Positions 49,923 to 61,400 of a DNA stretch of 64,000 bases are shown one piece after another (the stretch's first letter is position 1; every line of letters starts with the position of its first letter). A program made the position numbers and the translations under genes. This DNA comes from Bombyx mori (taxonomy: Eukaryota; Arthropoda; Insecta; Lepidoptera; Bombycidae), in assembly GCF_030269925.1 (NCBI RefSeq), contig NC_085108.1, positions 8,184,001 to 8,248,000 on the forward strand, given 5' to 3'. Below the pieces are notes generated by a model. The model did no database searches. It was not told where the DNA came from and worked only from the letters and a program-made list of their open reading frames with translations.

Positions 49923-52892
49923 TCAGTGGTGACAACCGAAGTCGCAGAGTGTTCTGCTGATGAAGGACCTCGCCAGCCAGTTCCTCTTTCCGAAGATGTG
50001 CTCTCTCTCGTAAATGTGCAGCAGGGTCAGATCTTTAGACAACCACTGCGCTGTGCGTTGGTCTGGAAAACAATACATGGTACAACGTTGACGTGCACCC
50101 GCCCTTATAAACGCATAGCTCATATCCAGTGTAATCCAGACTTTATCTGCTCACCATTAGGGTTAATGTGGAAGATGGGCAGACCCCCGGCCAGGTCTGC
50201 GAACGTGAAAGCCGAACACAAGTCGAAATTGTTGCCCTTATCAAACACTGTCGTTAGCCTGATCAAAGCTGTTGAATAAAATAGTATTAACGTGGTGTGG
50301 ACACGTGATGAGTAGAGAGAAGATGCGTGTGACTAGGAGATGTATGGAAATGGTAGTGCAAGGTAGAGGGGGAAGAGGTCGACCGAAGAAGACATGAACG
50401 GAGTGTGTGAATGACGATATGAGAGAGAGAGGAGTGAGTGTTGAGATGACGGCTGATAGAAGAGAATGGAAGAGAAAAATTAGCTGTGCCGACCCACCTA
50501 GTGGGATAAGGTGGAGAAATAAGAAGATTATTAACGTAATAAAATAGTAATAGTAAAATTATAGTTTAGTCTGTTTTAACGAAAAATAAGCCAGCTCACC
50601 CTTAGGTCAGCTTACCCACTAGTTTTAATAAAGCATGTGCCGTGTACTCCTGGAAACTTACGATAAGATCCATTGATGTAGAAGCTTAAGACGACGTCTT
50701 CCTTGAACGACATGTGCTGAGCCAAGGTCCGATTGGATTCAAAGTTCAGCCACGGACAGTCCACGGTTAAAACTGTTTTTAAAGTTCTCACATTGTCACT
50801 GCAAACAAGACGTATTTGCAAACATCTACTGAAGGTGGTTGGAATGCAAAGGTAAGCTTAAATAAATATTTTAATTTACCTACCCTCAATTATTTTAATA
50901 TAACATAAATAATGATAATTTAAAAATCGTCACACAAAATGTATCACGACCTTTCATACTTTCTCAGACGTATGATATTGGGCTGTTGGGCTTCTGCCTT
51001 AGCAGAAGCCCAACAGCCTCAGTTAGTAGGTACCTCATCCAAGTTTTATTTGCTATAGTAAAATTATTATTATTTTGTCCGTGCAGTTTGGGTCATAAAA
51101 CATAGCCCGGCTAGGGCGGTGAGAATGTTGCGCGGGCGCAACGCCAATATCGATAAAAACAAATTAGTCATCGAAGGCAGGTACACGGTGGCGGGGTGGC
51201 ATACGAAGGGTGGTGATGCAGTTATGAGTCATTTGTTGTACCTACCTGCAAATTATAGTACATTATGTCGAAGAGAGATGTGTTTTTATGCATTCGTTCT
51301 CTGATTCTTTAGTGACACAATGGGTACTCCTTTGTTTTGTATCAAAACGGCAGAATTTATTCAAAATAATATGTGCACGTGTTGTTATCAACAATGGGTT
51401 AAAAAATTTCACTGAAATAACAATAGATCCCGAAAAGTAACAAAGTGTTAATTTCTGCCGTTCTCGTGAACTTGCTGCGGCGATATGTGGTGTAAGTGTT
51501 CGATTAGTGATTTTTTCTTTCATTTTTATCACTAACCCACAAAATGACAAAACTAAATACAATATCGATAACGCTTATCGACAACAATAATGCGCATCAC
51601 TATGCCCGTCCATAAGGCTCGTGAGTGGAAGAGAAAGCGAAATACTCGCTTCACCGTTCCGATTTTTTTATGACCCAAACTGCACGGACAAAATAATTCT
51701 ACTATAGTTAAGTTTGGCAGACGGACTTCCGACTTATGAGAAGTCCATAGTGTTTATTACGTCACGAATGCCCGCACTCACCTTGACACACGAGGTTGCC
51801 CCGCTCTCGACGGGAATGCGTGACTACTTCGCGGCTGAAATAGGCAAGATGGTGAGGCCACCGATCATTACCCAAATTTTCAAAGTCTAACGTATGATTT
51901 AACTACACGATGCTATTTCTGAACGTGGAAGATGTTCGTGAACACGTGTGAACTCTCACACGTATGCGTCGAAGTATACGTATTTCTTTAGAGAAGCTGG
52001 TACCCGCTTGTGGGATTCAAACACCGGCATAGTCCCACCGTTCTTAGACAAGAAGGCTGCAGGTAGCAAGAGGACGGGGACAGGGAAAAAGGTATGAAGC
52101 CACAGGGAAAAAGATATGAAGCCCCATAGAACTTACTAAAATTCGCTGACACGGCATTTGTCGTGGTTACGGGTAATGAGATTATGGTCGACGTAGGTGG
52201 CGTTGAAGTATGGTATTTCAAACTGGAACACCGGTATCTCGTACTGCGAGGGGATCTGCCCTCTGCCCGGGATACATTTCGAGATCGCGGCCAGGTGGTC
52301 GGAGATGCATTTGTAATCGTCCAAGTAGCAGGGCCTGTAGATCGGACTCGGCGGCCCTGTGGGTACAAGATTATATATGAGCAATGAGTGGTGGGGCTTC
52401 TTGTTAGTGCGCATGCAGTGGGTCCACAGTCCTACCACCTTCTGCTGCAGAGAAAACAGCCGTCCTTCACTTGTAATTTTAGACAGGTGCTCTGGGCTTA
52501 GTACCAGAGCGACTTCTGTAAGAAATTAGTGGAAATGATTCAACCATCTCCTTTTTACTACCACACCGTCCAGCACCAGAGCTATCTTCTGCGTTCAATA
52601 CGTTTCCAAATGTTAATTTTGCCACGCACCATCCGGATTTGGGAAGAATTCCTTGCAACAGTGTTGCCTGATGAGGATGTCGGCGAAATTCAATGGAAAG
52701 TCAATGGACTTCGACAACTGTTTAACACCAGGACTAATATACCCCGTGTTACGGAATATAATTAATCAATAGTCTTCCCGATTAATCACAAAGCGTTACG
52801 TGTAGTTATAATTGACCTAATCAAGAAACATCGGACTTACCTGCAGAAGCCAAAACTGCCACAGCGGCTACAGCTAGACACCGCGCCAGCAT
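49923..52892 (-). CDS. Secreted JHBP/takeout-like protein
   Basis: Likely extracellular carrier of a small hydrophobic ligand. Minus-strand exons: 52841-52892 (signal peptide [17 protein letters not shown]), 52137-52356, 50662-50798, 50155-50268, 49923-50062 (TGA). All splice sites are GT-AG with matching phases; total 220 aa, the usual JHBP/takeout size. The mature start has the paired-cysteine feature ([20 protein letters not shown]) followed by an [15 protein letters not shown] segment like the 'G-I-P..P..P' region of the family. Later come [15 protein letters not shown] and, near the end, [13 protein letters not shown]. Sequence identity to known members is not obvious, so I call the superfamily only. 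An alternative acceptor near 52513 would add ~50 residues. Introns hold a LINE fragment, an inverted-repeat element and a diverged SINE. Confidence 0.65.
50360..50525 (+). mobile_element. RTE-type LINE C-terminal fragment
   Basis: Second copy of the motif at 22440-22640, encoding [11 protein letters not shown] and, further on, [17 protein letters not shown]. In intron 3 of the JHBP-like gene. Confidence 0.65.
51052..51711. mobile_element. DNA element with ~40-bp inverted ends, unclassified
   Basis: About 660 bp. Left end 'ctatagtaaaattatt...' then 'attttgtccgtgcagtttgg' and 'gtcataaaa'. The right end is the complement (tttttatgacccaaactgcacggac...aattctactatag). I see no full transposase. 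Its middle has 'gcgggcgcaacgccaatatcg'. In intron 2 of the JHBP-like gene. Confidence 0.65.
51735..52040 (-). mobile_element. Diverged Bm1-like SINE
   Basis: Reverse copy with SINE words (gacttcgcggctgaaataggc, 'ggtacccgcttgtgggattc') but many changes. It ends ~97 bp from JHBP-like exon 2. Confidence 0.55.
52530..52770 (+). mobile_element. LINE RT C-terminal fragment
   Basis: Encodes [20 protein letters not shown], a diverged form of the [16 protein letters not shown] end of the LINE at 6061-8740. No tail. In intron 1 of the JHBP-like gene on the opposite strand. Confidence 0.6.
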
Positions 52893-53119
52893 GTTGCGCG
52901 AATAATAAACAACTGCGTCGTTAGGCACCGATCAACATTAATTATACAAAGTATTGTTCCTCATAACGAATAACGTTAAATAAATATTGTCGTGGAAACA
53001 ATTGCACGAATTAAGTTCTCATTGTTGCGCCGCGGCGACGCCATTTTATTTTCTAAGGCGCAAAATGTTCTCCTCGGTGTAGGCGGGGAGTAATGCACGT
53101 TTGTTTGGCGGTAACTGGG

Positions 53120-53540
53120 CTACAGCCAGGGACGTCTTAAACTAGGATGGGGCCCTTGGACACACAAGAATTTGAGGCCCTTTTGGAAAGTAAAAAAAGC
53201 GAATTATATTAACATTTTTTTACTGAGTATGACCATTTATTATAGGTAATCAAATACAGTATGATATAATATGTCATTAATGATATTAGAATGCTGCTGG
53301 TTTTTTGGTTACGATTTCGATAACGGTTTCTTTCGGGATTTCTGTTGAGCAAAATCTTCTATTATAGGCATAGTATATGCCTTGTAAATACCTTCTGATT
53401 ACTGATTTGTGAAAAAACTGTAATTTGCCCGACAAAAATGTTTTGGGAATAAACGTGTGAGAGAAATTGTCGGTCTTTCGGGGCCCCCTGAGAATGGGGG
53501 CCCTGGGCACGGGCCCCGTGTGCCCTTATGGTAAAGACGG
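53120..53540. repeat. Possible degenerate inverted-repeat element
   Basis: Begins 'cagggacgtcttaaactaggatgggg' and ends 'ccccgtgtgcccttatggtaaagacg'; the outer ~20 bp are loosely inverted. Rich in ggggcc/ggcccc words at both ends. No coding sequence. Confidence 0.35.
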
Positions 53541-53793
53541 TATTGGCTACAGCGGTAATTAACTTAGAAAAACAGAAATACTGTATAAGCCTACATTGCG
53601 CTAAGGTAATTTTCAAGATATCACCATCATCAACAAACGTCAACTGTTGGACGAAGGCATTGCTCAATAACCGCCATAGCGATCACAGACAGAAATTAAA
53701 ATCAACCAAAAAAGATTAAAGCGTGAACGTAAATACCAAATACGCCTAATTAAATGTAATACCCTATTAAAGTTGAGCTTATTTATGAGTACA

Positions 53794-54056
53794 CTAGCTG
53801 ACCCGGCAGACTTCGTAGTGCCTCAATCGATAAATAAAAGACCTAAAAGAATCCGTCCGACGGGGAACACATCAAAGGAAAAACAAAATTGTTATTTTTA
53901 TTTAATTCCGAGCATTTTCATATTTATTTAAACCTTCTAAACCTTCTCTGGACTTCCACAAATAATTCAAGACCAAAATTAGCCAAATCGGTCCAGCCGT
54001 TCTCGAGTTTTAGCGAGACTAACGAACAGCAATTAATTTTTTTATATATATATAGA
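53794..54056 (-). mobile_element. Helitron-like non-autonomous element, family A
   Basis: Third family copy, with an internal deletion relative to 13341-13620. Plus-strand left border A|CTAGCTGACCCGGCAG, right border ...TATATATATAGA|T. Confidence 0.7.
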
Positions 54057-54091
54057 TTAGAATATCATTAAAGGGTACATAATGTTTGGTA

Positions 54092-54464
54092 GTTTTCCAA
54101 TTACAGAGCATAATGCGACTCAGTGGCGCACAATGCCGAATTATGCTGAAGCTTAATTGGAACGTGAATTAGTTTTCAAATGCATCAGCAGAGTGCGCTA
54201 AGTTAGCACAGTTTTAATTAACATTGATTATTACTAAGAAACTACGACGAAACGAAAGCCTTACAATTTTTTTCAACATTAAATAATATTACTAACGTTA
54301 ATATAAACAAAATTTCGATCAATGCCACAAAACACTTGTCAATTTTCTGTCACTGAGTCTTTTGAGAGTGCTCGATTGTGCTTCGAGTTGCTGTAGTTGG
54401 AACATTCAACGTTGAGCATTATGCCGCATAATGCGCTCTTGTGCTGTCATTGGAAAACTACCAC
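54092..54464. mobile_element. MITE with ~19-bp inverted ends, copy 2
   Basis: 'ggtagttttccaattacag' to 'ctgtcattggaaaactacc'. Collinear with 33567-33987 but shorter. Confidence 0.75.
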
Positions 54465-54854
54465 TGTCAGCAAAGGTTGAAAGTACTGCAATCAACAAGT
54501 ACCTACCGACAATAGACAGAATCAACACAAAAACATTTCTTTTTGAAACCAGAGTGGCTAGCTCCTAAGCTCAATCAGTGAACAATAACAGTATATTTAG
54601 ACAAACACAGTAAATTACATCAAATATAAAAAGAAAAAATATTATTTGAATTTAAATAGTAATTAATTACACAATGATTCAAGTTCCTTTTAAAAACAAA
54701 ATCTTACAAAAATAAATTGTGGGTTTTGTTTGGTTTGAAATAAGTTACGTTATCAGAATTTATTTTGCTAAAACATAAAAAATTATACATATTTGAAACA
54801 ATTGAACAGAGTCGAGTAACTTTTCATTCTGTCTGTCCGTCAACCATAGTATAT

Positions 54855-54956
54855 TGTGCACCGCGGGAGAAAAGTTGGACATTTCCTCCAGCGTATTTGC
54901 CACGCGGCAATTTTACACGCGGGAGGAAATGTCCAACTTTTCTCCCGCGGTGCACA
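54855..54956. repeat. Perfect 35-bp inverted repeat with 32-nt loop
   Basis: Left arm 54855-54889 (tgtgcaccgcgggagaaaag...) and right arm 54922-54956 are exact complements over 35 bp. The surrounding 54970-55160 has related words ('gcgggaggaaaaccaaactttcgg') and a GC-rich stretch. No gene recognised. Confidence 0.9.
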
Positions 54957-55418
54957 TACAATTTTTTCTCCTACCAGGCCGAAAGTTCATGGAGTACCGA
55001 GCCGGGGTTCAGGGGCGAGCCCTGGCCGGGGGTAGCGGAGGGCAGAGCCCCCCCGTACTCATAAAAAAAACAATGTACCTAACTGTTTTTAATTGGTACT
55101 TGTACCCAGAGAGAAAAAGTTAGACTTTCTTCCCTGTACAGCGGGAGGAAAACCAAACTTTCGGCGTAGGTAGGAGAAAAAAATCATTTTGTCGTCCAGC
55201 TGTTATGGTTTTAACATTGTTTTGAGAACTTTTCACAAGAGAATATTATTGACAGATGTTGAAGAAATGTCAAAATAAAAATTGAAAATGGACGCAACGA
55301 AACCCTAAACCTTTATGTATTTAAATTGATTAATCTAAATTTAAAGTAAACAATATTTATGATGTCGATAATTAGTAGCTAGCCACACATGAAATAATAC
55401 AAAACATCAATGATCAAA

Positions 55419-58400
55419 ATGGCCGCCACAGAAACGGTGAATGAACTTTTACAAGATACACTGAAAAATACAATTAATTGTAAGTAGATTTATTAGGGCT
55501 GTGTATTCCGTTCAACTCATGTCAAATCATGTACTTGGAAATTTAGAGGAGCATGGCCGTATCGCGGATATTTAATAGGCATATTTTTATTTTTCACTCG
55601 TAATCATTATATTTTTACGCATCCACGTCCTCACAGCGCACCTGGGAACCATTTTTGCCACGTACCATCCGGCTATGGAATGAGCTTCCCTCCACGGTGT
55701 TTCCTGAGCGCTATGACATGTCCTTCTTTAAAAGAGGCTTGTGGAGAGTGTTAAGCGGTAGGCAGCGGCTTGGCTCTGCCCCTGGCAATGTTGAAGTCCA
55801 TGGGCGACGGTAACCACTCACCATCAGGTGGGCCGTATGCTCGTCTGCCTACAAGGGCAATAAAAAAAAAAAAATTGTACACTCCCGTGAATTGGGATAG
55901 GCCACTACTTAAAAAATCAAAATCCACTCAATAATATTATGCTTTATAATGATTATATTTCCAGCTGCGGCAACACGAGAGTCACCAGCGAAAGCCTCGA
56001 GGATACCCATAAAACTACAATCCAGCATCGCTCGAGGACAGACGCGTAGAGACCGACACATCATATGCAACTATTGGTCGAAAAAGGACGCGGACGACGC
56101 GGGAGTGAACCAAACCATCAACGTCAGATATTTTAACAATATGAAGAGCTTTAAAGATAAAATAAAAAGTTACTACGTAGGTTTCCCGCACTGACAGGTT
56201 TTATCGAACACAATGGGAACTCATTAATCAGTGTGCTTAGTGCGAGTTTCTTAACGTTCTCGATAGCGTTAAAGTTAACCTAATTTTGTATGCAGTTGGA
56301 ACAGCGCCCCTAGCGGCAAACGTACGCAAACGTTCCCATTCCATACAAATATGAGCTAACTTTTACGCTATCGAGAACGTTAAAAAACACGCACTAAGCA
56401 CACTGAGTCCGTGTTCACGTCACCGACATCTCGTCAGTCGGAAGCCGCTGACTGTCGGACGTGGTGGTGCAGACAGCTCGCCCCGTGCACTCCTATCGAA
56501 CGTCACGACAATTTTGTATTGCTTAGATCTGGTGATAAGTGGTTACCGGAGCCCATAGACAGTTACAATGTAAATACCGCAACCCACCTTGAGACATGAG
56601 TATGTCTCACTTTTTTAACAGTACAACGGCTGCCTTGCCCTCCAAACCGAAACGCATTACTGCTTCACGGCCGAAATAGGCAGGGTTGTGGTACCTACCC
56701 GTGCGGACTCGCAAGAGGTCCTACCACCAGTAATTACGCAAACGTTAAGTACGTATTTCATTGGAAAAATTGATACCTGCCACCATGTGTTCGAATCCGA
56801 CCGGCATCGCTACAAACGAATGCACCGGACGTCTTATCCTATAGGCCACGACGACTTCAAACGATGCCGGTGCACTAATCCGGTAGGAATGTATAGGATT
56901 TTCTAAGTAAATACGTACTTATCTCGTGTCCACAAACGACTTGGACAATGGATCCGAGTCGAAAAATTTGTTTTGCGAAATCACTGGTACTACTCGTACT
57001 AGTGCGTGTTGTACGACTGCACCCCGCTTGGTTCTGCCGAAAAGTAGTCCTATACCCTGTTTTGAAGGGTGGGACAACTGTCGTACAAGGCAATTGAGAT
57101 TTGGACTACATGAAGCAAAGTAGGCGGCGGCATTCCGGTAATCAGGTAACGCCGCGCCAGGTGACCCGAGACCTCGTCCACTCATCGATGCACATAAACC
57201 AGATCCCATACAGAACAGAAATGAACGCCATCAAGGAGCAAGTAAATCATAGTCGTAATTGTGTTTAATTGTGAGCTCATATTGGGTTACAGTCTTGTAA
57301 TCAAAACCAGTGCGCTTCGACAAAAGAACGGCTGGAACAACATCAGCAGAGACATTGCAAACACGATCGAAATAAGCTCGTTCACAAGGAAAAGCAATAT
57401 TTGAATAAAAACCAGTATAAATCACTGGATGGTTTGGTAATTCACATTCTTTAATAACTTTCATTCGTTTTTTTCCCTCCCTATTCTAGTATCCTCTTTG
57501 GGGGGTTAGACTAGATTCACAGAACTAGAAGGTGGGCTCACGGGGCTCTAACCTGACGACGTTACTAACACTAGCCCTAGCAAGAGCAGTGCTTTGCAGA
57601 AACTACTGCCAAATCGGAAACACGACTCACTGAGAAGATCCGGCGAGAAACTCAGTGGGGTCTGTAATTAGTGACCACGTGAACTATACCGCGGGATAGA
57701 TTGTTAAATGTATCCTTCTGAGCCGTACCACAACGGCAGTAGCTCACTTTCATTCTCTCGTATGTCGGTCAAGAAAATATGCTGTGCGAATATATAAATA
57801 ATAAGTCAGTTTGAATTAGTAATTAAATTTCAGATAAGCGTAACATCAATAAAACCTAAAGTATCATTGGTGAAAAAATCAGATGCCAGCCTCGGGACTC
57901 ATACATCTCGATCAATTCCAACAGTCGATGTTTCAAATGAAGAATACATTGTCGATAAAAGTAATGCACAAAATATGAATCTAGTTGAAGATTGTGTGGA
58001 ATTAAAAGAGCCAAATAATTTAACAATTGAATACGCTACAACCTCACACTCATACAAAGATAAATTGCAAACGGAGATAACAAAATTGATTAGTGAATTA
58101 AAGTTGAATCCCGATTCGGGTGCTATTTCTAAACTTAACAGGGAAGAACAAGAGAGTAGTTTGAATTATTTTGTCGAAACCATTTATCGAGATATAAATG
58201 AAGTAAATGATCCTAATTATGAACATAAATTGAAATCAGAAATTGTTAAATATTTAAATAAACTGAATAACCAGCCACCTCCGTGTGGTGTTAATCCTGA
58301 TTTATCTATAACTAATATATTTCATGATCTCAAAGACAAAATTCTAACTTTGAATAGAGACTTTAATGTAAATAATGAAACTATGGATAAAGATGTGGCC

Positions 58401-61400
58401 AGTATTAATGAAGATATAACATATGGTCAAATACCTTACAATCCATCCGTTTCTATGAATACCGATGGGCTTATAAGCGAAATGAACATTCCAGACCAGA
58501 AATGGAAAGTTTCAGCGGTAAATTCACTTTCTAAGTCTACTAAAAATGAAATGGATTTTGATGTTGATCTAGAAAGATCTCTTTCAAAAGAGATACAAAT
58601 TGTTTTAAACAAAATTGGTTTTCAATTACCTAAAGTTGAAATAGCCGACGTCATTTCAAAACTTATTGTCAATGCTATATCTCGTAAGGCTGACGTCAAA
58701 TCAGTTAAAAAAGACATATGTAATGCTCTCCACAGCTACGTAGATTTATCTCGTACAAAAGAGGAGGGCTTAGCTGACTTTCTACTGGATAACGTTACAT
58801 TAAAAATCGATGACATCAGCTGTGAATTCAAACATAGTTCTTTCACTCCTCAGCTATCGGGAATCGTTACAGTTTATACATCTAAAGAGAAGATTTCTCC
58901 TACTGCTTTGGAATATCCCACAACTTCAACACCAAAGAAAAAAAGAAAAAAGAAAGACATACCAAAAATGAATAAAGAAGAAACTGAGTATTATGATTTA
59001 GTTATGGAGTTGGTCACAGAATGGATGGACACCCTACCGAAAAAATTCAATAACAGAGAGGAAAAACTCTTTAAAGACACAATTATTAAAGATTTGACGG
59101 GATGTTTGGTCGATGAAATAAAGGCGGAACAAATATATCCTAAAAACGAATTGGAACTATATCTTAAAAGTGCTATGATAAAATGGGTTCAAAAATTTTC
59201 TATTTATGAAACTGCGGAAGAAAGTTTGGATAAAATTGATGAGTTATACAACAAAATTATAAAATTGCCTACACCAGATTTAACTAAACCACATCACGGT
59301 AACCGGCAAGTCATGGAAAATCTGAAATACATTGAAAGAGGCAATTTGCTGAAACCTGACTACATACCAGCCGGTGGTCTCCACATAGAAGACGAAATTT
59401 CAATTTGGGTGAACGAACAACCTGATGATATATACACATTTAAGGACAGAACTGTACGTAATAAAATGATTCATGATTTAGCTGAAACTATTCATAAACT
59501 GCTTGTTGATAAGCGACCAGAGAAAGAAATACAAGAGGAAGTAGAAAAATGGTTGGTTAATGTAATAGGTGATGACGAAAAGGCACACATACAGGAATTG
59601 GTTGAAAGTTTGAAAGATCGTGTCAAGAACATGCCTCTACAAGAAGATCTAAAAAAGAATATTCAAGATAGAATACAGAGTGAAGAAGCCCAAAGAACGT
59701 TTAAGTTAAAAAAATTAGCCTCTAACTTAGAACAACCGAGTGTAGAGTATGTTGACCCTAATACAACCATGCAGGAATTTGTTACGAAATTTGTTGGGCA
59801 TTACTGCAATACTAGTGATCAACAACTACGAGGAGCTCTTGGCTATTTACTAAAAAGAGAGTTAATAAAATTAAGTGCTCCTACTAGGAAAGAACTGTAT
59901 GATAACTTGTCGAAATCAAAACCCACGGTTGATTTTTTACCGGAAAAGTTTTTCACCGAACTCGATTACATGCGCATTGTTTCAGATTGGTTGAACACTC
60001 TTCCGTTACATTCTTCATACAGGTGTCGAGGGAACAATCATCGAATTGAATTTATAACCAATGTTGTATCGTACATAGTTGATATTGAAGAAGAACGAAA
60101 AATGAACCCTGATGCGATGAATTACGATAAATACTTAGCTGATATAATTGATACTTACATACGTCTCCTGGCTATACCGGAACCGCAACAATATGCCATG
60201 AGATGGGAGATAAAAGGGCTTTTATCGAGTATAGCTGAATTTAGGAACAAAAATCAAAGTAAAACTACTGCGCTACCTCCTGACCCGATTAATCTTGATG
60301 ATATTATTAGTGAGTTTATCCAAAGGTATGCTGTAGATGAAGATGACCCTTTGAAAATTGAAGTATGGACTATTCGATTATTAGAGGAAGCCAAAAGAAT
60401 TATAAATGGAACAAGTAATCCCGAAGCTTTGAGTAAAACTCAAGTTTATAATCATTTACATGAAGTTGCCGAGCCCGGTCATGAAACGATAAAGAGATTT
60501 GAATATGAACTCGATTATATAGAAGAAATAACAGATTGGCTTCAAAACCTTCCTTTGCTCCCAATTACCAATGATTCTGAGGAAGAAAACAGAGCTATTA
60601 TGATATCTGAGTTATCTGAAAAGATATATGATCATTATGTTAGAAAAGATAGGACAGCAGACGCTACTCGAGCCGATACAGACTTTGCGGAGTATGTCAA
60701 GAAATGGATCGAAAGACTACCTATGGATAAAAATCAGGAATCAGTAATTATCCCAGTCGTCATGCAACAATTAATAAATAGAATAGAAAAGTCGAGTAAA
60801 CAAAGAAATTCTAGATCATCTTTGCTGAATCTTTCAAGTATAAAACCGAAGAACTCAGCTCCAGTGAAATGTAAAACGTCTTGTCCAAAAAACAAACAAT
60901 ATCAAAAGGATCCGGGGAAGTTTTTGCTAGAAGAATTAAATAAATTTGCAAATGGCCTGTCAATAAAATCAGAAAATGACGAAATAAATAAACCAGATAA
61001 AGATAAATTCGTAAATATGTTGTTTAAAAAAATTGGAGACTTAAACAATGATCCAAAAGTTTTTAATAACGACTTTCTGTACAAAGAAATGTTAACTAAT
61101 ACAGTTGATTGCCATCTACAAGACATATCCGAATTACCAAAGAATATCAATAAACTTAAATCAACTTTGATCAATAATGTGATTGATTTAACAAATGCCA
61201 TCAAGGAAAAAATTGCCGGTGATATTTATAAACAATCTCTACAGGAGGCACTAGATGCATCGATCCCCAATCCTTTACCTAAGCAAGCCTATGATCCAGG
61301 TTTCGAGATATATAAGATTCGCTTAGTAGAAATGTTTATTTTGGAGAATTTCGATCACAGTAACGACGATCTTAAGGAAATATACGAACAACGTCTTAAA

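Noticed and set aside
49905..50279. Plus-strand open frame of 124 codons
   Set aside because: It is the antisense of exons 4 and 5 of the JHBP-like gene, which have correct splice sites and phases on the minus strand.
51988..52368. 126-codon minus-strand frame
   Set aside because: Shifted frame over JHBP-like exon 2 and a SINE; the other frame has the signal-peptide junction and family features.
54765..55123. Two overlapping frames of ~90-100 codons
   Set aside because: They arise from the perfect inverted repeat and GC-rich neighbour; no start context or family match.
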